64,000 bases of DNA. It comes from Mesorhizobium ventifaucium. GTDB lineage: Bacteria; Pseudomonadota; Alphaproteobacteria; Rhizobiales; Rhizobiaceae. The stretch is taken from the NCBI RefSeq assembly GCF_935822925.1, contig NZ_CAKXZS010000025.1, forward strand, positions 1 through 64,000, in the 5' to 3' direction. The first letter of the stretch is position 1. Every line of letters begins with the position of its first letter. This document shows positions 44,091 through 52,860 of this stretch, one piece after another. Position numbers and translations under genes: made by a program. The notes beneath the pieces are model-generated. The model was not told the DNA's origin. It saw only the letters and a list, made by a program, of their open reading frames with translations, and ran no database searches.

Positions 44091-44594
44091 GTGACCGATC
44101 CAGCAAACGACATTCTCATCCGCCCCGGCACCGTCGAGGACGTCGAAACCATCCATGCCGCGATCCTGCGGCTTGGCGCGCATACAGGCGCACACCAGGA
44201 GATCACCTCCACAGCCAACGATCTGCGCACCTATGGCTTTGGCGAAAACCCTGCCTTCTCGACCCTGATTGCGGAAGTCGGCGGCGAGTTCGCCGGCCTG
44301 TGCCTGCATTTCCCGATCTTCTCGACCTGGATGGGGCGGCCCGGCGTCTATGTGCAGGACCTCTATGTCGAAGAGCGGTTTCGCGGCCGCAGGATCGGCG
44401 AACGCCTGCTGCGGCGTGTTGCCCGAGAATGCCGAAAGGACGGCGGCGTCTATCTCAGACTGTCCGTCGACACCGACAATGAAACCGCCAAGGCCTTCTA
44501 CGAAAGGCTGGGCATTGGCTGGTCGAGCTACGAGCAGGTTCAGAAGATCGTCGGCGACGCGTTCTTTGCCTTCGCCGATGCGCCAGAGGAATGA
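44091..44594 (+). CDS. GNAT-family N-acetyltransferase
   Basis: A 167-residue acetyltransferase. The acetyl-CoA site lies in VYVQDLYVEERFRGRRIGER (with RxxxGRxIG-like spacing), followed by LLRRVAREC and the C-terminal AKAFYERLGIGWSSYEQVQK. The start is a GTG that follows the repeat by about 20 bases. It precedes a deacetylase by seven bases. An acetylation and deacetylation pair on the same amine is possible but inferred. Confidence 0.85.
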   Translation: MTDPANDILIRPGTVEDVETIHAAILRLGAHTGAHQEITSTANDLRTYGFGENPAFSTLIAEVGGEFAGLCLHFPIFSTWMGRPGVYVQDLYVEERFRGRRIGERLLRRVARECRKDGGVYLRLSVDTDNETAKAFYERLGIGWSSYEQVQKIVGDAFFAFADAPEE

Positions 44595-44601
44595 GGGAAT
44601 T

Positions 44602-45633
44602 ATGAAGGCCTTTTATGCCGACGAACAGAAGCGCCACGATCCCAAGGCGTTCCTCTCCAGCGGCGCCCAAAAGCCCAATCCGGAGAAACCGGAACGGGTC
44701 GAACGGCTGCTCGCCGGCGCAAAGGCCGCCGGCTGCACGATCGAACGGCCGAGAAATCACGGGCTTGGTCCGGTTGCCGCGGTGCATACGCCCGAATATC
44801 TCGATTTTCTCGAGCACATCTTTGGGCGCTGGGAGCGCATTGAAGGCGCTTCGGCTGAAGTGATCCCCAACATCCACCCGATCGCGCGGAACGGCTCATA
44901 TCCGGCCTCGGCGGTCGGCCAGGCCGGCTACCACATGGCCGACACCGCTTGCCCGATCTCCGGCGAGACCTGGCAGAGCGCGCTGTGGAGCGCCTGGAGC
45001 GCGGTCGAGGCCGCCGACGCGGTGATGTCGGGCGCACCGGCTGCCTATGCGCTGTGCCGTCCGCCCGGCCATCACGCCTTTGCCGACGTCGCCGGCGGCT
45101 TCTGCTTCATCAACAATTCGGCGGTCGCGGCGCAGACGATGCGCAAGCAAGCTGCGCGGGTGGCGATCCTCGACGTCGACCTGCATCATGGCAACGGCAC
45201 GCAAGGCATTTTCTATGCTCGGTCGGACGTGCTCACCGTCTCGCTGCATGCCGATCCGGTGCGCTTCTATCCGTTCTTCTGGGGTCATGCAGACGAGCGC
45301 GGCGAAGGGCCTGGTCTCGGCTACAATTTCAACCTGCCGCTGGTGCGTAAATCCGGCGATGCCGCGTTCCTCGAAGCACTCGACGTGGCTTTCCAGCGCA
45401 TCCGCGCCTTTGCGCCGGAGGCGCTGGTGGTGGCGCTCGGCCTCGACGCCTTCGAGGGCGATCCGTTCGGTGGGCTAACGGTAACGACGCCAGGCTTCTC
45501 GCGCATCGGCGAGGCCATCGCCGGCCTCGGCCTGCCAACGGTGATCGTGCAGGAAGGCGGCTATCTCTGCGACGAGCTCGGCGACAATCTTACCGCGTTC
45601 CTCACCGGCTTCGGCGGTGGCAGGAAGCAGTGA
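44602..45633 (+). CDS. Histone-deacetylase-family protein (acetylpolyamine deacetylase-like)
   Basis: A 343-residue zinc amidohydrolase of the class II HDAC fold; bacterial members often remove acetyl groups from acetylpolyamines. The active site shows CRPPGHHAFADVAGGFCFIN (two histidines) and AILDVDLHHGNGTQGIFY (zinc Asp and His). ALGLDAFEGDPFGGLTVTT (second zinc Asp) and VIVQEGGYLCDELG follow. GGGAAT lies before the ATG at 44602. The frame is open to 44269 but that part overlaps the GNAT gene. It ends a co-directional cluster. Confidence 0.9.
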   Translation: MKAFYADEQKRHDPKAFLSSGAQKPNPEKPERVERLLAGAKAAGCTIERPRNHGLGPVAAVHTPEYLDFLEHIFGRWERIEGASAEVIPNIHPIARNGSYPASAVGQAGYHMADTACPISGETWQSALWSAWSAVEAADAVMSGAPAAYALCRPPGHHAFADVAGGFCFINNSAVAAQTMRKQAARVAILDVDLHHGNGTQGIFYARSDVLTVSLHADPVRFYPFFWGHADERGEGPGLGYNFNLPLVRKSGDAAFLEALDVAFQRIRAFAPEALVVALGLDAFEGDPFGGLTVTTPGFSRIGEAIAGLGLPTVIVQEGGYLCDELGDNLTAFLTGFGGGRKQ

Positions 45634-45651
45634 TTTCAGCCGGATGTCGCG

Positions 45652-46915
45652 TCAGGATCGCTCCTGCCGCAGCATGGCGATGACACGGTGCACGCTCTCC
45701 AGCGTCTCGTCGATTTCGGCCGCCGTATTGTAGTGGGCGATGCCGATGCGCACGACGCCCTGCTCGGCCGGAATGCCGAGCTGGTGGACGACCTCCCAGG
45801 CGTAGTTGTGGCCGGACCACAGGAAGATGTTTTCCGCATTCATCTGCCGTACGATCGTCTCCGGAACGTTGCCGTCGACAATGAACGAGACCGTCGGCAC
45901 GCGCTCTCCGACACGCGCCGGATCGGTGATGCCGTGGATGGCCAGGCCTGAAATAGCCGACAGGCCGTCGATCAACCTTTGCGTCAACGGATTTTCGTAA
46001 GCGGTGGATATTTCGAACGCCTTGGCGATCTTGGCGGCGCGACGCGTTCTCGCCTGCCGTTCCGCCCAGCTCCGCAAAGTAATTGATCGCGGCCGTCAGT
46101 CCGGCCATCAGTTCGATCTGCGGCGTGCCGAGTTCGAACCGCTCCGGCAAAGCATTGGACGAACAGCGGCATTTGTACGGCTTCAGCGCGTCGATGACAT
46201 CCAGCCTGCCCCACAATATGCCCATATGCGGCCCGAAGAATTTATAGGCCGAGCAGACCAGGAAATCGCAGCCAATGTCCTGCACGTCGATCAGGCCTTG
46301 CGGCGCGAACTGCACGGCGTCGACATAGACCAGCGCGCCGGCCTGCTTGGCGATGCGGGTCAGCGCCCTCACCCGGTTGATCGAGCCGGTCAGATTGCTG
46401 GCGTAGTTCAAGGCGATCAGCCGCGTCCTGTCGGTAAGCAGCGCAGCCAGCGCCGCCTCCTCGATCTGCCAGCTCTGCTCGTCAAAAGCGAGCCAGCGCA
46501 CGACGAGGCCAAGATCTTCGGCGAGCTGCAGCCACGGCGAAACGTTGCCTTCGTGGTCCATGCGGGTGAGGACGATCTCGTCACCCGGTTTCATCGTGCG
46601 ACCGAGGGTGCGCGACATGTGATAGGTCAGCGTCGTCATATTGGCGCCGATGACGATCTCCTGCGGGCTCGCAGCACCGAGGAAATCGGCCATCGCCGCA
46701 TGGGCGTCGTCGACGATCTGTTGCGCCGCGATCGTGGTTTCGAAGAAGCCGCCGAGATTGGCATTGGTGGTCAGCAGGCAGCGTGACACCGCGTCGGCGA
46801 CCGCTTGCGGCACCTGCGTGCCGGCAGGGTTGTCGAGATAGATGCGGCGACGGCCCTTGTCGGTCAGCGACAGTGCCGGAAATTTCTCGCGCACGACCTC
46901 AATCGGAAAATTCAC
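45652..46915 (-). pseudogene. Cysteine-desulfurase-like gene with one frameshift
   Basis: A class V PLP enzyme of the cysteine-desulfurase-like type. The N-terminal frame gives RIYLDNPAGTQVPQAVADAV, VIGANMTTLTYHMS, and FLVCSAYKFFGPHMG with the PLP lysine. From about 46060 the match moves to a second frame: ENPLTQRLIDGLSAISGLAI, TVSFIVDG and IFLWSGHNYAWEVVHQL. One extra G near GGGCGGAACGG explains the shift; removing it gives about 420 residues. The GTG at 46915 has GAGGGAG upstream. The family has no settled role. It runs convergently to the deacetylase gene, 19 bases away. The break could be a base error. Confidence 0.8.
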
Positions 46916-46976
46916 TTTTTCTCCCTCTCTGTTGTAATCGTTCAGCAATCGGTACCTTGCAGCGCCGGGAAGCAGC

Positions 46977-48044
46977 TCACGGGCACGGGTTGCCGACACG
47001 CTGGTGGATTGCATCGACCGCCTTCTGCATGTCTTCGCTCCAGACGACATCGGCGGACGACAGCGCCATTTCGAGCTGCGGAAGGGTCGTCGCACCGATG
47101 ATGCTCGAGGTGACGAACGGCCGGCTCGTGACATAGGCGTTGGCAAACAATGCCGGCTCCATGCCGAAAGAGCACGCCAGCTCGTTATACTCGAGCTGCG
47201 CCTCTGCGGCATTGGGCGTCTCGTAGCGCTGGCCGCGGTTGAAAAGCTGAGAACGCGAGCCTAGCGGCCGCGCGCCATGGTCGTATTTGCCGGTCAGGTA
47301 GCCTTGCGCCAGCGGCGAATAGGCGAGCAGGGAAACCTGTTCTCGCTCGCACACCTCGGCAAGGTTAACCTCGAAGCCGCGGTTGACGAAATTATAGGCG
47401 TTCTGCAGCGACGCCAGGCGCGGGCCGACGCCTTTGTCGGCTTCGGCGATGAACCGCATGACGCCCCACGAACTCTCGTTCGACAGGCCGAAATGGCGGA
47501 TTTTTCCGGCCTTCACCAACTCGTGGAAGACCGCGAGCGTCTCGGTGATCGGCGTCTCGCCGCCCGGTGCATCGGCGGAATCGGCCCGCAGCGGCACGGC
47601 ACCGACGCGGTTCGGGTTGGCGCCCCACGGCACAGCGCGCTCCGGCCAATGGATCTGGTAGAGATCGAGATAGTCGGTGTTGAGCCTGGTCAGCGATTTT
47701 TCGACGGCATCGAAGATGTCGGCGCGCACCAGCTTCGACGGGCGGTTCCCGCGAAACCATGTGTTGGCGGTGCGGCCAACCACTTTCGAGGCGAGGATCA
47801 CCTGATCGCGGTTGCCCCTCGCTTTGATCCAGCTGCCGATGATCTTTTCGGTCCAGCCTTGCGTCTCCGCCTTGGGCGGGATCGGGTAAAGCTCGGCAGT
47901 GTCGATGAAGTTGACGCCGCACGAAAATGCCAGATCCATCTGGGCGTGGCCATCCGCTTCGGTGTTCTGCTGCCCCCAGGTCATCGATCCCAGGCAAATC
48001 TGGGAAACAAGAAGATCGGTCCGACCGAGGCGGCGTTTTTGCAT
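46977..48044 (-). CDS. Aldo/keto reductase (Tas-like)
   Basis: A 355-residue NADPH-dependent TIM-barrel reductase. It starts KRRLGRTDLLVSQICLGSMT. The catalytic aspartate and tyrosine are in GVNFIDTAELYPIP, the lysine lies in VILASKVVGR and the histidine in YLDLYQIHWPER. The NADP site is near the end (TSSIIGATTLPQLEMALSS). Length and pattern match the Tas subgroup. It lies 62 bases upstream of, and is co-directional with, the cysteine-desulfurase-like gene, so they may be transcribed together. Confidence 0.92.
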   Translation of the reverse strand: MQKRRLGRTDLLVSQICLGSMTWGQQNTEADGHAQMDLAFSCGVNFIDTAELYPIPPKAETQGWTEKIIGSWIKARGNRDQVILASKVVGRTANTWFRGNRPSKLVRADIFDAVEKSLTRLNTDYLDLYQIHWPERAVPWGANPNRVGAVPLRADSADAPGGETPITETLAVFHELVKAGKIRHFGLSNESSWGVMRFIAEADKGVGPRLASLQNAYNFVNRGFEVNLAEVCEREQVSLLAYSPLAQGYLTGKYDHGARPLGSRSQLFNRGQRYETPNAAEAQLEYNELACSFGMEPALFANAYVTSRPFVTSSIIGATTLPQLEMALSSADVVWSEDMQKAVDAIHQRVGNPCP

Positions 48045-48190
48045 GGAATTTTCTCCGGCGGGAACTCTTTTTGCGCGGCTGCGCAGGAAGGAAGCCGCAG
48101 CATACAGGAATGCGCGGGCCGTCTCCTAGCCCGCCGCCAATCGCCAGCGATTTTTCCGCGAAATCCCGCCAACGGCTCCGCGACTGCAAT

Positions 48191-48222
48191 AAAAAGCCGG
48201 ACTGCATTTTCATGCAGCCCGG
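48191..48222 (-). terminator. Minus-strand intrinsic terminator in the gap before the reductase
   Basis: On the minus strand, CCGGGCTGCAT, a GAAA loop and ATGCAGTCCGG form an 11-pair stem with one mismatch, then C and TTTTT. It could end a short minus-strand RNA that starts at 48223-48425, or act as an attenuator before the aldo/keto reductase. The gap 48045-48425 holds no other feature. Confidence 0.6.
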
Positions 48223-48425
48223 AATTTCGCCAGGAATGGCGAGGAAAAACCGGCCCTGTGCCGGCGTTCAGATATACGGCCAACCCGCGCTAGAAGTTTC
48301 ACCGGTCAAGTCGATTGTGATCAAAAAAGCCTGCGCCGCATGGCTCCCATGCAAATGCTGCACTGCACAATTGTCATGATTTGCCTATATTGCGACTCGG
48401 GGAGGACCAACCAGGGGCTTGAACC

Positions 48426-48590
48426 ATGGGTTTTCTCACTGAAATGTTCGCTCGTCCGCGTCCGCAGGAACATCTGCGCTACCGCACGGCTCTGGCGCTG
48501 CTTCATTCGATGAGCAATGCCGACCGTGCCGACATCGGCATCAAACCAGCCGATTTTCCGCGCGTCGCCCGCGAAATGTCCTCCCGTTAG
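48426..48590 (+). CDS. Small basic protein, 54 residues
   Basis: MGFLTEMFARPRPQEHLRYR followed by TALALLHSMSNADRADIGIK and a short tail. The pattern (hydrophobic helix, then NADRADIGI and an arginine-rich end) resembles DUF1127-type small proteins, whose known members act in phosphate and carbon homeostasis by binding RNA. It is shorter than most and matches only loosely. GGGGAGGA lies upstream but far from the ATG (about 18 bases). Confidence 0.6.
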   Translation: MGFLTEMFARPRPQEHLRYRTALALLHSMSNADRADIGIKPADFPRVAREMSSR

Positions 48591-48641
48591 TCAGGGCGTA
48601 CGGATATCCCGGCCCGACCGGGATATCTCCTCGCCAATTCT

Positions 48642-49148
48642 TCAACGTGAACCGATGAAAATCGCCTTGCCCAGCGGCACGCCATTGTGGCGCAGGATGT
48701 CGTAGGCAGTGGTCACGTGAAAATAGAAATTGGGCATGGCGAGATGCAGCAGATACTGCATGCCGGCCATCGAGAATTCGCGCTGGCCAAGCTTCAGCTC
48801 GATCATCCTGTCATCGGAGCCGTCCATATCGGCAGCCGAGAATGTCGCCAGAAGGTCGACGGTCTTGGCGATGCGCGCCCGGAGATCAGCAAAGCTCGCC
48901 TCGTTGTCTTCGTATTTCGGCACCTCGCGACCGGCAAGCCGCGACGGCGCGCCCTTGGCGTGGTCGGTGGCGATCTGCACCTGCCTGGTCAACGCATACA
49001 TGTCCGGCGCCAGCCTCGACGCCAAAAACACCTGCGGATCGATCTTGCGGTCGAGCGCATTCTGCTCGGCGAGGTTCAGCACGTTGGATAGCGCCTTCAA
49101 CCTGGCCGAAAACACCGGCACGGACGCTTCGTATATCGATATAGTCAC
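48642..49148 (-). CDS. DUF1993 domain protein
   Basis: A 168-residue DUF1993-family protein, a helical DinB-like fold of unknown function. IYEASVPVFSARLKALSNVL, DMYALTRQVQIATDHAKGAP, LAMPNFYFHVTTAYDILRHN and GVPLGKAIFIG are the family's signature blocks in order. It is complete at both ends. No operon partner is visible; it is convergent with the small basic protein and divergent from the secreted protein at 49275. Confidence 0.85.
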   Translation of the reverse strand: MTISIYEASVPVFSARLKALSNVLNLAEQNALDRKIDPQVFLASRLAPDMYALTRQVQIATDHAKGAPSRLAGREVPKYEDNEASFADLRARIAKTVDLLATFSAADMDGSDDRMIELKLGQREFSMAGMQYLLHLAMPNFYFHVTTAYDILRHNGVPLGKAIFIGSR

Positions 49149-49274
49149 GAGACTCTCCTATCCCGGCGGGAACGCCGACGGCGGTGACCTAGCGCCTCCG
49201 CCGGCGATTCTTCAAGCGTCACCGCGTCGCCGCAATCGCTATGATAGGGTTTTCCCATCCGGTGGAGATTCCCG

Positions 49275-50324
49275 ATGAGAAGCGCCCTTCTTGCAGCGAC
49301 CGCTTTTTTCTCCCTTGCCGTAATGGACCAGCCAGCGCTCGCCGCCGAAGCGCCTTATGTCGACGACAGGTCGGACGCCGAAGCGGTCATCCGCTCGTTC
49401 TACAGCGCCGTCAACCGGCAAGAATTCGCGCGCGCCTGGGACTATTTCGGCGAAACCAGGCCGGCCAAGGATTTCGACGCCTTCGTCAAGGGCTATGACG
49501 GCACCGAAAGGGTCGAGGTCAAAACCGGTGGCGTGTCCGAAGACGGTGCGGCCGGCAGCATCTATTACAATGTTCCGGTCGCCATCCGGGCGACAGCCAG
49601 GGACGGCAGCGAAAATGTCTTTGCCGGCTGCTACACGCTGCGCCAGGTCAACGCCTCGATCCAGGAACCGCCATTCCGCCCGATCTTCATCGACAAGGGC
49701 GCGCTGAAGCCGACCAAGGCTGAATTCGAGGACGCCGTGCCGGAAAGCTGCGGCGACGCACCGCCGCCGCCGAAGAAGGATGCGGCACTGGAGCAGGCCA
49801 AGAAGGCGTTTGCAGCCACCTATGGCGAACAATGCGACAAGGAAATGCCTGGCGGCGAGCCCTTGGCAGAGCCGGACGCCTACTCCCTCCGCTACAAGGA
49901 TGCCGGCGCCGAGGCCGATCAGCCCGAACGCGAGACGCGGCTGTTTCGCTTCTTCTGTTCGATGGCTGCCTACAATGAGAGTGCCGTCTACTATGTCTAC
50001 GACGATGTGTCAGGCGTCCGGCAGCTGCAGTTCGCCTCGCCGGCACTCGATATCCACTATGAGAACAACGATAGCGAAGGCAAGGTCGAGGCGATCAACG
50101 TCACCGGCTTCCAGACCGACGACCAGCTGGTCAATTCCGAGTATGACGACGCTACCAAGACGATCTCGTCGCTCAACAAGTGGCGCGGTGTCGGCGATGC
50201 CTCGTCAGCCGGCACCTATCTGTTTCGCAACGGCAATTTCTCGCTGGTGCAGTACGATGTCGACGCCTCCTACGACGGCGAGATCAACCCGCAAACGGTG
50301 GTGGACTACAACACCGCACCTTAA
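49275..50324 (+). CDS. Secreted protein with a DUF1176-like C-terminus
   Basis: A 349-residue exported protein. A signal peptide of about 24 residues ends at ALAAEAP. The first part (RSDAEAVIRSFYSAVNRQEF, ARAWDYFGE) looks like an NTF2/SnoaL-type stress fold. The second part (LFRFFCSMAAYNESAVYYVY, LQFASPAL) resembles DUF1176, known from periplasmic proteins of proteobacteria. A good GGAG site is 10 bases upstream. Function unknown. It is convergent with the hydrolase that follows; the two ends overlap by four bases. Confidence 0.72.
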   Translation: MRSALLAATAFFSLAVMDQPALAAEAPYVDDRSDAEAVIRSFYSAVNRQEFARAWDYFGETRPAKDFDAFVKGYDGTERVEVKTGGVSEDGAAGSIYYNVPVAIRATARDGSENVFAGCYTLRQVNASIQEPPFRPIFIDKGALKPTKAEFEDAVPESCGDAPPPPKKDAALEQAKKAFAATYGEQCDKEMPGGEPLAEPDAYSLRYKDAGAEADQPERETRLFRFFCSMAAYNESAVYYVYDDVSGVRQLQFASPALDIHYENNDSEGKVEAINVTGFQTDDQLVNSEYDDATKTISSLNKWRGVGDASSAGTYLFRNGNFSLVQYDVDASYDGEINPQTVVDYNTAP

Positions 50325-51205
50325 GGGGCCTCCGACAGCATCCAGTTGAGCGTTCCGCGCCAGTCGGTCATGCGGATCGGGGTGCCGTGCGTGCCGGTCT
50401 CGAAGCGGACAAAGCGGGTCGGATAGGTTTTCGTTTTGGCCAGGATCGAACGGAAGAAGGCTTCCTGTTTCTCGACTGGAAACACAGGGTCCTTGCTGCC
50501 TTGGCCAAAGAAGACCGGAACACGGCGCTTGAAGGCCGGGCTCGAGAAGAAACTTTCATCCCACAGCGAACCGAGCAGCAGCAGCCCGTCGATGCGGCCG
50601 CCAGTATCCTTGCGGGCGGCTAGCTTCCAGCACAATGCGCCGCCCATCGAGCCGCAGGCAACGAAGATCTTCGCGCCCGGCGACCGTTCGGCATAGTGGC
50701 TGATAAGCGCGGCGATCTGGGCCGCGCCGGTGTCGCCGAAATCAGAAAAGTCCGGCGACAGATAGAGGCCGCCATTGCCGGCCATCAGGTTCTTGATGCG
50801 GTTGAAATTGCCGCCGAAGGTGAAGTCGTCAACGCCCTGCTTGCGGCTGCCGCCCTGCCCGTGCAGATAGAGCACGATGATGCCGGCGGCTTGCATGCGG
50901 CCGACTGCGATGTGGCGGATATTGCCGGCGCCGCTCTTCGGCAGCAGATCCTGCTGCACCTTGCGCACACCGGTGTCGACGTACTGCGCCTGCGCGCGGC
51001 GCTCCGGCACCTTGTCGCGAGCGTTGATATCGCGCAGCTCACGGTAGTCGACGACCGTATAAGCGCCCTCGGACGAGAGGATGGTCGGATAGGCGAACAG
51101 GTCGTCCTTGAAGGGCTTTAGCGTGAGGACGTCGGCGTAAGCGGCGCAAGAAAACAAGAAAAATATTGAAGTCAGAAGGGCGCATAGGACGGTACGAACA
51201 GCCAT
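50321..51205 (-). CDS. Secreted alpha/beta hydrolase
   Basis: A 294-residue hydrolase with a signal peptide (LCALLTSIFFLFSCAAYA). The fold shows GIIVLYLHGQGGSRKQGVDD and the nucleophile elbow KIFVACGSMGGALCWKLAAR (Ser in CGSMG). DPVFPVEKQEAFFRSI probably holds the acid, and the late RFETGTHGTPI the histidine. It resembles secreted dienelactone-hydrolase-like proteins. Transcribed in the same direction as the molybdenum-related genes, 32 bases downstream of them. Confidence 0.85.
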   Translation of the reverse strand: MAVRTVLCALLTSIFFLFSCAAYADVLTLKPFKDDLFAYPTILSSEGAYTVVDYRELRDINARDKVPERRAQAQYVDTGVRKVQQDLLPKSGAGNIRHIAVGRMQAAGIIVLYLHGQGGSRKQGVDDFTFGGNFNRIKNLMAGNGGLYLSPDFSDFGDTGAAQIAALISHYAERSPGAKIFVACGSMGGALCWKLAARKDTGGRIDGLLLLGSLWDESFFSSPAFKRRVPVFFGQGSKDPVFPVEKQEAFFRSILAKTKTYPTRFVRFETGTHGTPIRMTDWRGTLNWMLSEAP

Positions 51206-51237
51206 CCCTCAGGCATGCGTTTTTCGGCCCCGGTTTG

Positions 51238-52860
51238 TCAATCCTGCAGCACGCCGCCGGCGCCTTCCAGCGCCTCACGGGTGTCGACATCGATGGACGC
51301 TGCCTTGCCGATCTCGACATCGAGGACATCGAGCCCCTCGGCCTCGACCAGATGGCGCGCGCCGGTATCGCCTTCGAGATGAGCGATCGCCGCAAACAGT
51401 GAGCGTGGCAACAGCACCGGGTTGCCTCGCTTTCCCTCATGCGAGGCGCGCACGACCAATCGGCCCTCGGATTTGCGGAATGCATCGATCAGCCTGTTGA
51501 GGTCGGCTGACGCGATGCCAGGCATGTCGCCAAGCACGATCATGGCGCCGGCAGCATCGCCAGCAAGCCGCGCGATGCCGGCCTTCAGCGATGAAGACAG
51601 GCCCTCGGCGAAAAGCGGATTGTCGGCGAAAGTCACATCCAGTCCAGACAACGCAGCCCGTACACGCTCGCGCTGATGCCCGGTGACGACGATGGTATCA
51701 GAAGCTTTAGAGCCGAGCGCGCGTTCGGCGCTGCGGCGCACCAGCGGTTTTCCGTCGAACAGCGCCAGCAGCTTGTTCGGGCCGCCCATGCGGCTGGAGC
51801 GGCCGGCGGCCAGCAGGATGACATCGACCTTCAACTCGGCACTCTCCGACTTCGGCGCCGGCAGTGGCTCGCGCGGCTGTGGCCGGGTCGGGATTTCCAT
51901 CAACAGACCGCCGACACCCATGCCGGCAATATCCTTGGCTTTCACTTCGAGGCCGGCGATCAACCGGTCGAGGACCCAGTCGAAGCCGTTCTCCTTGGGG
52001 CTGCGGGCGCAGCCAGGTGCACCGATGACGTGCTTGCCAGCAAGCGTGCCGAGCACCAGCAGATTGCCAGGATCGACCGGCATACCGGCGCGGATGACGG
52101 TGCCGCCGGCCTTCTCGATCGCCGCCGGGACGACGTCGCCAAAATCGCTCATCGCCGATGCGCCGAAGATCACCACCATATCGTTGTCGCGCGCCAGCGA
52201 GCCCGCAGCCTCCGCAACGGCGCCAATTTCGTGCGGCGTGCGGCGCTCGGCCGTCAGCCGGCCACCTGAGCGCGCCAGACGGGCTTCGGTGACCCGCATG
52301 GTCTTGTCGAGCACACTCGGCTTGATGCCGGGTAGCACCGTCTGGATGAGGCCGACGCGCACCGGCTGATAGGCATTGACGGCAAAGATCTCGCCGCTGG
52401 CGCAGATCCTTGCCACCGCATCGACGAGGGCGGAAGCAACGGCGAAGGGAATGATCTTCACGGTTGCGACCATCTGGCCTTTTTCGACCGGTGCGTGCTG
52501 CGCCAGAGTGGCGATGGTGATCGTCGGTTCGACGGCGTTGATGGCGTTGATCATCGCGGCATCGACGGTGAAGATACCGGCGGCCTGGGCGTGTAGATTA
52601 ACCCGGCCGGTCGCGGCGGCCTTCGCCTCGACGTTGCGGTGGATCATGCTTTCGGCGATCTTTTCGGCGGCAGCGTCCTCGCTCAAATCATCGGGAGCAA
52701 GAACAGCCGCGACAACCTCCGAAATCCCTGCTGATTTGAGCAAAGACACATCGTCGGCGCTCAGCCTGTGTGCCTTGCGCAAGCGCCGTTCTCCGGCCGT
52801 GGTGGCATGTGCCAGCACTGCGCCTTCGGCAGTATCAACGGGGATTGGCCCAAACTTCAC
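51238..52860 (-). CDS. Fused molybdopterin-binding / MobA-like nucleotidyltransferase
   Basis: A 540-residue two-domain protein. Residues 1-330 form a MoeA/MogA-like molybdopterin-binding part (DNDMVVIFGASAMSDFGDVV). Residues 340-540 are a MobA/MocA-like transferase with VDVILLAAGRSSRMGGPNKL and a GDMPGIA-type metal site (MIVLGDMPGIAS). Such fusions transfer CMP to molybdopterin for xanthine-dehydrogenase-type enzymes. Its stop-start neighbourhood overlaps the XdhC gene by four bases. Role in cofactor finishing is well supported by context. Confidence 0.9.
   Translation of the reverse strand: MKFGPIPVDTAEGAVLAHATTAGERRLRKAHRLSADDVSLLKSAGISEVVAAVLAPDDLSEDAAAEKIAESMIHRNVEAKAAATGRVNLHAQAAGIFTVDAAMINAINAVEPTITIATLAQHAPVEKGQMVATVKIIPFAVASALVDAVARICASGEIFAVNAYQPVRVGLIQTVLPGIKPSVLDKTMRVTEARLARSGGRLTAERRTPHEIGAVAEAAGSLARDNDMVVIFGASAMSDFGDVVPAAIEKAGGTVIRAGMPVDPGNLLVLGTLAGKHVIGAPGCARSPKENGFDWVLDRLIAGLEVKAKDIAGMGVGGLLMEIPTRPQPREPLPAPKSESAELKVDVILLAAGRSSRMGGPNKLLALFDGKPLVRRSAERALGSKASDTIVVTGHQRERVRAALSGLDVTFADNPLFAEGLSSSLKAGIARLAGDAAGAMIVLGDMPGIASADLNRLIDAFRKSEGRLVVRASHEGKRGNPVLLPRSLFAAIAHLEGDTGARHLVEAEGLDVLDVEIGKAASIDVDTREALEGAGGVLQD

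Noticed and set aside
44269..44601. Longer start for the HDAC-family gene
   Set aside because: The extra residues overlap the GNAT gene in another frame and are unrelated to deacetylases.
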